A stretch of 64,000 bases of DNA from BS750m-G57 sp964607575 (GTDB taxonomy: Bacteria; Planctomycetota; Phycisphaerae; SM23-33). Both the position numbers and the translations under genes were made by a program. Positions 45,272 to 54,416 of this stretch are shown here, piece by piece. The stretch spans positions 4,032 to 68,031 of the forward strand of contig CAZSLS010000010.1 in assembly GCA_964607575.1 (NCBI GenBank). Direction: 5' to 3'. The notes below the pieces were generated by a model. The model saw only the letters and a program-made list of their open reading frames with translations, was not told the origin of the DNA and ran no database searches. Numbering within the stretch: the stretch's first letter is position 1; each line of letters opens with the position of its first letter.

Positions 45272-46960
45272 TCATTTCCTTGACACTCTCCAGTATATCA
45301 CGCTGGTTGCGACTGCCAGCAATGCGATACCCCCCCACATAATGGATATTCCCACGGCGATTGCCGCGTCGGGATTACCTTTGAGCAGAACATCCGGGTT
45401 CTGGGCGATGTTCTTGCCCATCAGGAGAGTAACTATAACCGCCGCGGCGGGAACTACAGCGGTGACAAGCGCGCTTACAAACTGTCCGCCGCGAAATATC
45501 AGGCCCAACGCGCCGCCCAACATCACCATCAGCAGGCAACTGAGACCGTACGCCAAACGCATGTTCAGCTCGGATATAATGTCCCTTCGCAGCCTGACCA
45601 CGTGATCGTTGTTGAGTGTGTCCAGCGATCCGTGAATGGTCGGATTGTCGGTCAGCCCGCCGCCCTTACCGCCGTTGTGGTATGCTTCGTACGGCGTTAT
45701 CTTGTCGAGTTCCACGCGGATATCTTCGGGTATGCGGATCTGCCCGCGTCTCCAGGCCTTCCGGGTGGTCTCGGCGTCAACGCCCGTCAGATCGCTGTCG
45801 GTGATGGTGAGGTCCGTCGAGCGAACATTTTTGTCGAGGGTAATCGATACTTCGGGTTTCCTGGTGAACTTGTCCCAGGTGATCTTGATTTCACCAAGGG
45901 CGGCGGTCACCTTCCTGGCGGGCTTACCGCCGCGTAATTCCGTGATCTCGACGAGTTGAGAGTTTCCCGGTCCGCCCTTGCTGAGTGCAATCCTGCCCGG
46001 ACCGCCAACGGAGGCGTTTGGGGCTTTGATGATGTACCGTTCATTGTGCCTGGTGAATTTGTCGTATGTCCCGGTTGCCCGGAGCGCCTCGGTGATGCGC
46101 TTGGCGAAGATGTCGCTGCAGATGGCTTGCTGTATCTTTGGTATGGCCTGCTGCACGGTAATGCTCTTGCTCGGATCGGCGAGCGTGGCTCGCAGTTCGC
46201 TCCAACTGTACCACGCGGGTTTTTCCTTTACTCGCCTGTCGAACGATACCGAGTCGATGCTGGCGGTGCGTTCTGTACGAATGGAGGGATCCTCGGAACT
46301 CATGAGCACCGGTTCGTCCAGGGTGAGATTAACAAATGCCTTGAGATTAGTGTCGTTGATACCGAACCTGGCTCGCGCGGACCTGGCGGCCATGATCTCG
46401 ACGTGTCCGCCTTTGCCCGTTCGCTTCACCACGACGACGCCCTGGAGCTTGTCGTAGTCTTTGTCGGGATACCTTTCGACCGAGTCGGCATGGATTGTCA
46501 TGTCCTGGAAACCCAGGAATCCGCGCATCGCAAGCTTGCGGCACATTATACCGCGAATGTTGTCCGTGATCGCGTCGGTGCTCTTCTTGGCCATTACCGG
46601 GGCGATGTTGTTGCTCAGGAGCAGTGAAGCGAACGTCACCACGATTCCGAGCACCAGCGCCGGGCGCAGCAGTGAGAGCGTTGATATTCCGCTGGCGCGG
46701 CCGGCAAGCAGTTCATTGTCCTGGCTGAATCGTCCGTAGACGAAGCAGGCGGCGAACAAGGCGGCGAACGGCATGGTCAGCGAGAGCATCACGGGCAGGG
46801 TCACCGAGAAGACCAGCAGCACCTGGCGGGCGCCGAGACCCTCTTTGCGCAGTGGTTCAATTATCCCCAGCGTCGTCAGCGTAAGGGTCAGGACGACCAG
46901 AGTGAGCCCGGTGACCTTTATCAGGTCCAGACCGATATATCTAAAGAGCGTCTTGTTCAC
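45272..46960 (-). CDS. LptF/LptG-type permease (first of pair)
   Basis: This 562-residue YjgP/YjgQ-family membrane protein has a GTG start at 46960. N-terminal helices are GLDLIKVTGLTLVVLTLTL and MLSLTMPFAALFAACFVYG. A long periplasmic beta domain follows, then C-terminal helices. It has a larger periplasmic insert than its partner, 34 bp downstream on the same strand. RsmE lies upstream on the same strand. LptA, B and C are not in the window. Confidence 0.9.
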   Translation of the reverse strand: MNKTLFRYIGLDLIKVTGLTLVVLTLTLTTLGIIEPLRKEGLGARQVLLVFSVTLPVMLSLTMPFAALFAACFVYGRFSQDNELLAGRASGISTLSLLRPALVLGIVVTFASLLLSNNIAPVMAKKSTDAITDNIRGIMCRKLAMRGFLGFQDMTIHADSVERYPDKDYDKLQGVVVVKRTGKGGHVEIMAARSARARFGINDTNLKAFVNLTLDEPVLMSSEDPSIRTERTASIDSVSFDRRVKEKPAWYSWSELRATLADPSKSITVQQAIPKIQQAICSDIFAKRITEALRATGTYDKFTRHNERYIIKAPNASVGGPGRIALSKGGPGNSQLVEITELRGGKPARKVTAALGEIKITWDKFTRKPEVSITLDKNVRSTDLTITDSDLTGVDAETTRKAWRRGQIRIPEDIRVELDKITPYEAYHNGGKGGGLTDNPTIHGSLDTLNNDHVVRLRRDIISELNMRLAYGLSCLLMVMLGGALGLIFRGGQFVSALVTAVVPAAAVIVTLLMGKNIAQNPDVLLKGNPDAAIAVGISIMWGGIALLAVATSVIYWRVSRK

Positions 46961-47063
46961 TCGTTATAACTCCGTCTTCCGACCGCGAGCCAGGTCGGAT
47001 AACACTCCTGCCAATACTCTACCCGCTTGGCGGGCCAGAGTCTACAGTTTCAAGCATGCCGGT

Positions 47064-47807
47064 TCATTTCAATGGCAGCGAAGCGACTGTCGCCGCCAGC
47101 AGCGCCACGGCGGCGGTTTCGGTCCGCAGGGTTGTCCGGGCGACTCTTACCGGGATAAACCCGGACGATATCGACTCGCCGCGTTCGCTTTCGGTCAGTC
47201 CGCCTTCCGGTCCGATCAGCAGTCTGACGGTATCGGGTGGCGGGGCGCCCTCGATCGCCTCGGCGAGTTTCACGGCGTCCGGTCCGGTATCGCCCAGCAG
47301 CTTCAGCGAATCGTCCCGGGCGGTAAGTATCTCCGTCAGGGTGACCGGGGTGGGCAATTCGGGCAGAAAGTTAAGCCCGCTCTGCTTGGCCGCCGATATG
47401 CAGCGGACCAGCAGCTTGTCGGATTTCGCAGCGGATTCGGTTTTGGCGGCGGGAGGGCTTCGATCGAATATCACGCGCTGCAGCGACGCGGCGCCGAGTT
47501 CGGTGGCTTTTTCCACCAGCCAGTCGAGGCGATTTGGTTTGGGTGCGGCAAATGCAAGAGCGATATCCGGCGGGGCAGGGGGGGGGCACGTTCGTCTGGC
47601 GGTGATGCGCATTACAACGTTTCGCCGGTCGACGTGCCCGATGAGGGCGGTGGCAAGGGCCCCGGCGCCGTCGAACAGTTCAACCTCGTCGCCGCACTTG
47701 AGGCGAAGCACGTGCAGTGCATGATGGGCCTCGCCGGGATGGAGGCTGATTTCGTCGCCGGACAGGTCCGAAACGAAGAATCGCCTGGTGTGCGGGTTTG
47801 CATTCAT
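47064..47807 (-). CDS. rsmE: 16S rRNA (uracil-1498-N3)-methyltransferase
   Basis: This 247-residue SPOUT-fold RsmE has an N-terminal PUA-like part (SGDEISLHPGEAHHALHVLRLK) and the C-terminal knot with LLIGPEGGLTESE and VARTTLRTETAAVALLA. Methylates U1498 of 16S rRNA using SAM. Lies 103 bp before the LptFG pair on the same strand. Confidence 0.93.
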   Translation of the reverse strand: MNANPHTRRFFVSDLSGDEISLHPGEAHHALHVLRLKCGDEVELFDGAGALATALIGHVDRRNVVMRITARRTCPPPAPPDIALAFAAPKPNRLDWLVEKATELGAASLQRVIFDRSPPAAKTESAAKSDKLLVRCISAAKQSGLNFLPELPTPVTLTEILTARDDSLKLLGDTGPDAVKLAEAIEGAPPPDTVRLLIGPEGGLTESERGESISSGFIPVRVARTTLRTETAAVALLAATVASLPLK

Positions 47808-47906
47808 ACGCGGGCAGAGTAGCGACTTGTCGCGCCGAAGGCAACTGTCCTTGTCGGTGTGTGTGGGTATTGCGGGAGCGAAATATTGGAATTACGCGGT
47901 GGTATG

Positions 47907-47936
47907 TTTCCAGAAGATGCCTTCGTGCGGTATAAT
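47907..47936 (+). promoter_or_regulatory. Promoter of the pseudopilin gene
   Basis: TTTCCA, an 18-bp spacer and TATAAT at 47931-47936, with a leader of about 30 nt. The -35 is weak. Confidence 0.5.
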
Positions 47937-47972
47937 AACGTAGGGACTAAACGGTATCGAAAGGACGCACAT

Positions 47973-48683
47973 ATGACAAAGACCGCGACATCGCCTGGGT
48001 TCTTGCGAGAAGGTTTTACGCTGATGGAATTGTTGATCGTCATAGTTATCATGTCGATTCTGGTCACCCTCCTCGTTCCGATGATAAACAAGATCCTCCA
48101 GAACGTCGACACCGCCAATTCCAAGGCGTTTGTCCAGCGCGTGGCCAATGCCGCCGGCGCATTCAAGGGCGATAACAACGGAAGGTATCCCGGACAGGAC
48201 GACATTGGACAGCTCAAGGGAACTACACCCGACGCCGGTCCGTACACCGGTAGCCAGATCGCCGCGGCCAGGCTGTTCGACTACCCCGATTCCGAGATCC
48301 CCTCCAATGCTCCCAATGCCACCAGCAAGTACCTCGAATACAAAGCGCACCTTCTGATCAGGAAAGACAGCACGGGCGCGGCTATCGCAAGGAACTCTCT
48401 GGGCGATGACAGCAAGACAACCAATGCGCTGTTGTATTTTCCGTCCAGGCTGAACGTTACCGCGCCGACCGCCTGCTACATGTGGGCTGACAATAGTGCT
48501 TACGTCACCACGGCCTCTGCCAAGGCCCGGTTCGAAAACAACTGCATCAAGGACCCGCGCATTGGGACTGTCGCTCGCAACGCCGGCGGGATATTGATTA
48601 TCGGAACGGGAGCCAACGACATGTACCTGGAGACCAGCGAAAACGACGACATCAAGAGTTGGGAGACGACTAAGACTAACTAG
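47973..48683 (+). CDS. Type II-like pseudopilin
   Basis: ATG 47973 (AAGGA upstream) gives 236 residues. The prepilin peptidase site and hydrophobic stem are evident: REGFTLMELLIVIVIMSILV, cleaved after Gly with methylation of Phe expected. The C-terminal head is a typical globular domain of the planctomycete GspG/H-like family (FVQRVANAAGAFKGDNNGRYPG). It could be part of a type II secretion or type IV pilus system, with no other components nearby. Confidence 0.9.
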   Translation: MTKTATSPGFLREGFTLMELLIVIVIMSILVTLLVPMINKILQNVDTANSKAFVQRVANAAGAFKGDNNGRYPGQDDIGQLKGTTPDAGPYTGSQIAAARLFDYPDSEIPSNAPNATSKYLEYKAHLLIRKDSTGAAIARNSLGDDSKTTNALLYFPSRLNVTAPTACYMWADNSAYVTTASAKARFENNCIKDPRIGTVARNAGGILIIGTGANDMYLETSENDDIKSWETTKTN

Positions 48684-48694
48684 GCCCCCGCAAC

Positions 48695-49714
48695 ATGCTC
48701 AGACCGACGCAGAAGAAATGGCGACTTTTCAGGACTTGGGCTGCAGGGCACCCGATCTGGTGCGGTTGGCAGGTCACTTACCGATGCAACTACCGCTGCC
48801 GGTTCTGCCATTACTGGCACGATCCCCTCGGGCGGGCCGATGAGCCCACCGTAGAGCAATACGCAGCCGGTGCGGCGAAACTCGCGCAGTTGGGCACGCT
48901 TCTGGTGTCGCTGGCGGGGGGGGAACCGATGCTGCGCACCGACCTGTGCGACATCGTTCGCGCGATCGGAAAATATCACTTTCCCCTGGTGACCACCAAC
49001 GGTTGGTTCGTCACGCCGCAGAGCGCCGAGGCCCTGATGACCGCCGGCGTATGGGGGGTCTCGGTGAGCATCGACTACGCCAGCGGCGCACCGCACGACA
49101 AGAGGCGGGGTATGGATGGCGCATGGAAGCAGGCCTGGCGGGCGGTGGAAATGCTCGTACGGGCACGAAAACTCGCTTTCCAGCGGGTTAACGTAATGAC
49201 CGTTCTGCTCGATGACAACATCGACGACATGGACACCATCGTTGAAATGGCGGCGGACAGAGGAGCTCACTTCATGCTCCAACCCTACGGTTTTCGCAAG
49301 ACCGGATCGCATGCCTACGCGCATAACAACGGAGCGGTGGCGCCACGCCTGCTCGAACTGCAGAAACGCTGGCCGAACTTCCTGTCGAATCCTAATTACC
49401 TCGCGAAGTTCGACGAGTATCTCGCCGGCGGGATACCCCACTGCCGCGCCGGAAGGGCGTTTTTCAATATAGACTCCACCGGTGATATTGCCATATGCGT
49501 CGAGCACAAGAGCACTCCGGTGGCGAATATCTACCGTCACGGTCCCCAGACGATAGTCGCGAAGTTGTCCGCCGCCGCCGCGGGAAATCGCTGCACGGAC
49601 TGCTGGTACAACTGTCGCGGGGAAGTCGAGAACCTCTATGACCCCAAGGGCCTGATAAAATCGCTGCCTACCCTGTTCAAAACCGGAGCAGCGATCGAAG
49701 GCGACAATACCTGA
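48695..49714 (+). CDS. Radical SAM enzyme with SPASM-like C-terminus
   Basis: The protein has 339 residues. The CxxxCxxC cluster is Cys31/35/38 (YRCNYRCRFCH), with the GGEP motif (LAGGEPMLR). The C-terminus has extra cysteines (HCRAG, ICVEH, CTDCWYNC) as in SPASM-type auxiliary clusters. Such enzymes often modify peptides or build cofactors. It is 11 bp after the pseudopilin gene, but no ribosome site is obvious, and no precursor peptide gene was seen. Confidence 0.88.
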   Translation: MLRPTQKKWRLFRTWAAGHPIWCGWQVTYRCNYRCRFCHYWHDPLGRADEPTVEQYAAGAAKLAQLGTLLVSLAGGEPMLRTDLCDIVRAIGKYHFPLVTTNGWFVTPQSAEALMTAGVWGVSVSIDYASGAPHDKRRGMDGAWKQAWRAVEMLVRARKLAFQRVNVMTVLLDDNIDDMDTIVEMAADRGAHFMLQPYGFRKTGSHAYAHNNGAVAPRLLELQKRWPNFLSNPNYLAKFDEYLAGGIPHCRAGRAFFNIDSTGDIAICVEHKSTPVANIYRHGPQTIVAKLSAAAAGNRCTDCWYNCRGEVENLYDPKGLIKSLPTLFKTGAAIEGDNT

Positions 49715-49745
49715 ACTCCAACACGCCGTATGAAAGGACAGTACT

Positions 49746-50387
49746 ATGAGACGACGCATTATCCTGGCAGTTATTCTCTGCTGCATGTTGACCTCGGTTG
49801 CGTATATCTGGGCGGAAACTGACGCCCACAAAGCCGCTGTCGCAAAGGACCAGGCACGCCAGAAGGTGATCGATAAGATAAGGAAGATCGGTATGAGCAC
49901 TCCGGCGGCAGATACGATGCTGCTGAGAATGCTCATCCAGTCGAAGAAAGCCCAGAGGGGTATCGAAGTCGGGACGGCCGTCGGATTCGGCTCGGTTAAT
50001 ATGGGCATCGGATTCGAGCGGACCGGCGGGCATCTCTTCGGCGTTGAGATCAGCGAGAAGATGGTCGCCGAATCCCGCGAGAATATCAAGAAGGCCGGCC
50101 TGGAGAAAACCGTTACGATCATCCACGGCGATGCGCTGAAAGTTCTCCCGAAGTTGGAAGGGAAGTACGATTTCATGTTCATCGACGCCCGCAAGAGCGA
50201 TTATTTCAAATACTTCAAAGCCGTCGAAGACAAACTCCTCCCCGGCGCCATCGTCGTCGGACATAATGCCATAGCGTCGGGCAAGGCGATGCAGGACTGG
50301 CTGGACTACATGAAGAACCATCCCGACTGGGAAATGGTGACGGTTAAAGCCACCCGCGGTATGGCGGTTTGCTACAAAGTAAGGTAG
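49746..50387 (+). CDS. Exported O-methyltransferase-like protein
   Basis: The protein has 213 residues. The first ~25 residues (MRRRIILAVILCCMLTSVAY) form a signal or anchor helix. A class I methyltransferase domain follows: GIEVGTAVGFGS (SAM loop), FMFIDARKSDYFKYF (expected metal Asp), and VVGHNAIASG, where catechol O-methyltransferase relatives have DN, so a His replaces the metal Asp. Location outside the cytoplasm is unexpected for a SAM enzyme. AAAGGA precedes the ATG. Confidence 0.8.
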   Translation: MRRRIILAVILCCMLTSVAYIWAETDAHKAAVAKDQARQKVIDKIRKIGMSTPAADTMLLRMLIQSKKAQRGIEVGTAVGFGSVNMGIGFERTGGHLFGVEISEKMVAESRENIKKAGLEKTVTIIHGDALKVLPKLEGKYDFMFIDARKSDYFKYFKAVEDKLLPGAIVVGHNAIASGKAMQDWLDYMKNHPDWEMVTVKATRGMAVCYKVR

Positions 50388-50532
50388 CAAATAGTTTGAC
50401 GCGCCAGAAAGCTTGATAGTTTGTCTGGGACGGCGTAGGCTATCTCGTATCATTAGTGGAAACCGACCGCCTTCAACGGGTGACGGTTGGTTGGTTTCCG
50501 CGCATAACTGTGGCTGCTACAGGGAGACGACA

Positions 50533-51225
50533 ATGTTAAACAGGCGATTTATTCTGTCTCTGGTTGCACTGACGAGTCTGCTGTTGGGATTTGGGATGAC
50601 CGCGAGGGCGGATTACGGTATTTCGTCAAGCCGTCCGCTGTCGGATCCCCTCAAGGCCAAGATCGACCAACGTCTCATAGGCACCTGGAGAACGGTCCTC
50701 AGAGGTGAGACGTACTATTTTCACATAGGAGCGGGTAATATCCTGGGCAAGCTCAACTGGATGGAACTGGTCCTGATCAAGCCTGGAAAGAAGAAACCCA
50801 AATTCTACATGCGCCACTTCATTGGCTTCCCGACTATCATTGGCGATAAGAATTACTTCAGCATTGGATATACCTCCAAACTGATACCCCAACTGCGCGG
50901 CGCCAAACCGGAGGAACTGATCGCCTCTGTCGATAGATACGACATCTTTCAGTATAAATTTGTCGGAGACAAGCTCGACATTCTCGCACCGGATCAGAAA
51001 TTCATCAGATCATCGATCAAGGCAGGCAAGATCAAGGGCAAGGACGCCAAAACTACCGACACCATGGAGAACCTCCTCAAGTTCATCAAATCGGTGGGCC
51101 AGAAGATGTTTCCCAAGAAATTCCGATACACTCGCGTCAAGGACATCGAAACGGCCCCTAAGAAGAAACCTGCGCCCGCGAAGAAACCTGCCAAAGCCAA
51201 AACATCCGCAAAGAAGCCGGCGTAA
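50533..51225 (+). CDS. Hypothetical secreted protein with Lys/Ala/Pro tail
   Basis: ATG 50533 follows GGGAG and starts a signal peptide (MLNRRFILSLVALTSLLLGF, cleaved near ARA). The 230-residue product has a predicted lipocalin-like beta domain (LIGTWRTVLRGETYYFHIG, and YFSIGYTSKLIPQL). It ends in repeats of PKKKPAPAKKPAKAKT. Unrecognised family. Confidence 0.65.
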   Translation: MLNRRFILSLVALTSLLLGFGMTARADYGISSSRPLSDPLKAKIDQRLIGTWRTVLRGETYYFHIGAGNILGKLNWMELVLIKPGKKKPKFYMRHFIGFPTIIGDKNYFSIGYTSKLIPQLRGAKPEELIASVDRYDIFQYKFVGDKLDILAPDQKFIRSSIKAGKIKGKDAKTTDTMENLLKFIKSVGQKMFPKKFRYTRVKDIETAPKKKPAPAKKPAKAKTSAKKPA

Positions 51226-53154
51226 TCACAGCGAAAGTACGTAAGCGATCAGGTCCTCGATTTCCTTCGGTGTGAGGTCCTTGAGCCTCCCGTGGCGGCC
51301 TTTGGGATCGCGGGGGGTCAGCGCTTCTTTCATGGTGGGCGCCCGCCCGTCGTGATAGTAGGGGGCGGTGCGGTACGCTTCGATCAGCGACGGTGTGTCG
51401 TAGCGCCCGTCAGGGTCGCCCGCGCTGGCGGTTCCCACGTTGTAGCTCTTGTTGTCGGTGAACAGGGGCGCCGGATGGCATCTGGTGCAATTGGCCTTGC
51501 CCTCGAACAGCACCTTTCCCCGCTTGGCTGCTGCGGCAAAGCTTGGAAGGTTTGGATTCGGCTCGGGCTTGAGCGATTTCAGGTAGGCCAGCAGGTCGTC
51601 GACCTCCGGTTTGGCGGGCTCATTCTGGTGGCTTCCGACTATGCCTGTCTCTATGGATTCCCATGGATTGGGGCGCGTGGCGCGGCGGTTGTGCGGCGGG
51701 GTGCGGTGCATGTAGACCAGGCTGATTACGTCCTTCCCGTTGTCGATCCCGTCTCGCATGAAGTCCCACGTCAGGGCGTCCACTCGCCCGCCGTCGAGAT
51801 GGCACGACGCGCAACTGTGCCACCGCTGGTAGCAACGCGTCGCGTCGTGGAAGAATATCTCACCGCGCCGGGCCGCATCGGGTATGGGCTGATCGCCCAC
51901 GCTGATCGCAGCGGTCAGCTTCCCCCCCGCTGTGTCCAGCACGCCTACGGTGGCGCCATAGTAGTTGGCTACGTAGAGTTTTTTCCCGTCGGGCCCGAGC
52001 GCCATGCCCGTTGGACCTTTACCGCCCGATGATGCGCGGGCGAGGGTATTGGAAATATGGAGCGCCGTAAGATCGCGAGCCAGTTCGGCGATCTGGCGTT
52101 TGTCTTTCCTGATGCGGACCCAGATGTTGTCGCGTTGAGCGTCCTTGACTCCGGCCAGTGCCGCCGGGATCTTGCCCTCGAGCAGTTCGTGTATTCGCCC
52201 GATGTCGATCGTCGAGACCTCGTGGACTCCGCGATGGCTGATCCAGAGTTTCTTACCGTTTCTCGAACCGACCACCGCCCAGGGGTCCGGTGCGCCTTGG
52301 GTCAGATCGTCCAGCAGAACAGTCGCCAGCCTCTCCGACTTCGCCAGGTCGATAATGCTCAAAGCGGTCGTGTGGACCCAGCCTTGTTCCAGTTGCGTGA
52401 CCGGAAGGTCGAAGAGGCCCAGGAGGTGAACCACATACGCCCACTTACCGTCGGGAGATACCCAGGTCCCGCGGGCCATCGTCGAGCCGCGCGGTAGTTT
52501 GACACTGGCGGTCTGTCGCATCGCCTTCGTATCGATAATGCTGATCTCGGACGCCGGATCGGGGGCGGTCGCCGCACCGGCGGGCATGAAATTGGCGACG
52601 ACCAGGCGCGACTCATCGCCGGTGACCACCGCAAATGCCGGGTCGCGGACCACGGCGATCTGCTTGATCTCCTTGCCCGCGGTCAGGTCGACCACCGAAA
52701 CCGTATGATTACCGCGGTTGCAGCTGTAGAGGCGATTGCTCTTTTCCGCCAGGGCGACCGCGACCGGCCAGGTGCCCACGGAGATATGTCCGGTGACGGT
52801 TGTTTGGGCGGTGTCAATCAGGGCGATCGAGTTTGCTTTCCGACGGGCGACGTAGAGCGTCTTACCGTCTGCCGACAGGGCCAGAGCGTTAGGTTCCCCC
52901 CCGATCGCCACGTCGCGGATCTTCTTACCGGCTATCGCATCGAGTACGGTTACGCAACCGGCCGTTCTATCGGAAACGTACAGCGTCTCACCGTCCGGAG
53001 AGACCGCCACCGACAGCGGAGAGCGGTAGACTGGCCCTTGTACTCTTGCATCATTGACGAGTTTCGTCAGGCGTGACGACGGTTTGTCTGACTCGCAACC
53101 GACGACAATCGCCGCGAAGATCACGAACGATGTTGTGAGTCGTATCTTTCCCAT
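51226..53154 (-). CDS. YVTN beta-propeller plus di-heme cytochrome lipoprotein
   Basis: The protein has 642 residues and a lipoprotein signal (FAAIVVGC). The first ~420 residues are YVTN/lactonase-like propeller blades (LSVAVSPDGETLYVSDRTAG). The C-terminal part resembles di-heme cytochrome c peroxidase, with heme sites Cys448-x-x-Cys451-His452 and Cys556-x-x-Cys559-His560. An electron-transfer or oxidase role in the periplasm is likely. No MauG-partner gene is adjacent. Confidence 0.87.
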   Translation of the reverse strand: MGKIRLTTSFVIFAAIVVGCESDKPSSRLTKLVNDARVQGPVYRSPLSVAVSPDGETLYVSDRTAGCVTVLDAIAGKKIRDVAIGGEPNALALSADGKTLYVARRKANSIALIDTAQTTVTGHISVGTWPVAVALAEKSNRLYSCNRGNHTVSVVDLTAGKEIKQIAVVRDPAFAVVTGDESRLVVANFMPAGAATAPDPASEISIIDTKAMRQTASVKLPRGSTMARGTWVSPDGKWAYVVHLLGLFDLPVTQLEQGWVHTTALSIIDLAKSERLATVLLDDLTQGAPDPWAVVGSRNGKKLWISHRGVHEVSTIDIGRIHELLEGKIPAALAGVKDAQRDNIWVRIRKDKRQIAELARDLTALHISNTLARASSGGKGPTGMALGPDGKKLYVANYYGATVGVLDTAGGKLTAAISVGDQPIPDAARRGEIFFHDATRCYQRWHSCASCHLDGGRVDALTWDFMRDGIDNGKDVISLVYMHRTPPHNRRATRPNPWESIETGIVGSHQNEPAKPEVDDLLAYLKSLKPEPNPNLPSFAAAAKRGKVLFEGKANCTRCHPAPLFTDNKSYNVGTASAGDPDGRYDTPSLIEAYRTAPYYHDGRAPTMKEALTPRDPKGRHGRLKDLTPKEIEDLIAYVLSL

Positions 53155-53201
53155 GCCCGGATTATACCCAAACGGCGGGCAATTGGGAGTCTTGATTTGT
53201 G

Positions 53202-54332
53202 TCAGGATTTTCGTTTTCGTTTCAGCACGACAAACGCTGCCGCGCCAAGCAATATCAGCGTGGCCGGTTCGGGCGCCGCGTGTGTCTCGCTGTCGACCCC
53301 GCTCGCTGCCGCCGTTTCAACGCCGAAGCCGAAGTTTCCGCGCATGACGGCGAAATCTTCGAGATCAACCATGTTGTCGCCATTGAAGTCCGCACTGACA
53401 GATCCCCCCGGCGGGGCGATTCCAAACTGTGCGACCAGATTGTTGTAGTCGGCGGTATCAACGTCGTTGTCGTTATCGGTGTCACCCGGTACGGAGGTGA
53501 CGCGAACTTCGACGTAGTCGATCTCGTAGGTGTAGATTTCGTTCTCGCCTGAGGTCTGGGCCGGTTCGAGGCCCGCGTCGTAGGCGTCCCCCCAAGTCTC
53601 CTTGGGTGCCCAGAAATTAAAGTATAGCGACATCGGCTCGTTCGGTATGAAAAAGGCGTCCGTCTCCGTTCGCAGCAGCGTCTCACCGGCGCCCGGATCG
53701 ATCCAGGTCCATTCGACTCGCTGGTCGTCGGGATACCAGTAAATCCGGAACGTATTCCACTCCGCCAGATTGAAGGGGTTATTCGTCATGTACCGGGGCT
53801 TCTCGCGAGTCTCATTCCACGTGTTAGTGAGAACCGGATCGCCGTCTGGGTAGCTCGTGTCGTCATTTGTCTTGTTGGATACGAATTCAAAGTCGATTTC
53901 ATCGGCTTGGGCTCCATCGTAGCCGTACAGGAAGAACGAAGTGACCACGCCCCTCGGATACTGATTTGACTTGACTCTGGCCTCGAAGCGGTAGTCCCTG
54001 TCCGGGGTGAACTCCATCGCAGTGTGAATCTCGCCGCTGAGGAATGTCGTCTTGGGCGGGTACAAGTGGTAAGCATTGTAAGTGTGGAACTCGATCACGC
54101 ACGTATTGTTCTCGACGTGAGGAAACGGTCCGTTCGTGTGGTGGGTGGGGCATGGGAAGAACGTATTGCCCAGTGGCTGCCACCAATCGGAGTTTGGATT
54201 GTTGATCACCCAGTTATCGCTGCTGATGTCCGGTGCGTCGAAGTCGTCTCTCAAGATGACGGTGTCCCACTGGCCGCCCAGAGCCTGTGTGCTGAGAATC
54301 AGAATGAACACAAACGCAACTGAGGTGGGCAT
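53202..54332 (-). CDS. GH16-family glycanase with dockerin-like repeats and PEP-CTERM tail
   Basis: ATG 54332 starts a signal peptide (MPTSVAFVFILILSTQALGG); the TTG 36 bp earlier is an alternative. TATAAT at 54383-54388 may be the -10. The 376-residue product has a GH16 domain with the catalytic DEIDFEF, then two dockerin-type EF-hand-like repeats (GDTDNDNDVDTADYN; ADFNGDNMVDLEDF), then APEPATLILLGAAAFVVLK and basic residues. Probably cleaves agar, laminarin or similar beta-glycans. Having both dockerin and PEP-CTERM sorting is notable. Confidence 0.87.
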   Translation of the reverse strand: MPTSVAFVFILILSTQALGGQWDTVILRDDFDAPDISSDNWVINNPNSDWWQPLGNTFFPCPTHHTNGPFPHVENNTCVIEFHTYNAYHLYPPKTTFLSGEIHTAMEFTPDRDYRFEARVKSNQYPRGVVTSFFLYGYDGAQADEIDFEFVSNKTNDDTSYPDGDPVLTNTWNETREKPRYMTNNPFNLAEWNTFRIYWYPDDQRVEWTWIDPGAGETLLRTETDAFFIPNEPMSLYFNFWAPKETWGDAYDAGLEPAQTSGENEIYTYEIDYVEVRVTSVPGDTDNDNDVDTADYNNLVAQFGIAPPGGSVSADFNGDNMVDLEDFAVMRGNFGFGVETAAASGVDSETHAAPEPATLILLGAAAFVVLKRKRKS

Positions 54333-54416
54333 TGTTCTGATTTGTCCGCACTCCTTATGCTTTCGCAAACAACTCCACGTCTATTATACGCTGAACCCCC
54401 CTCCTTTTCCGCCGAT

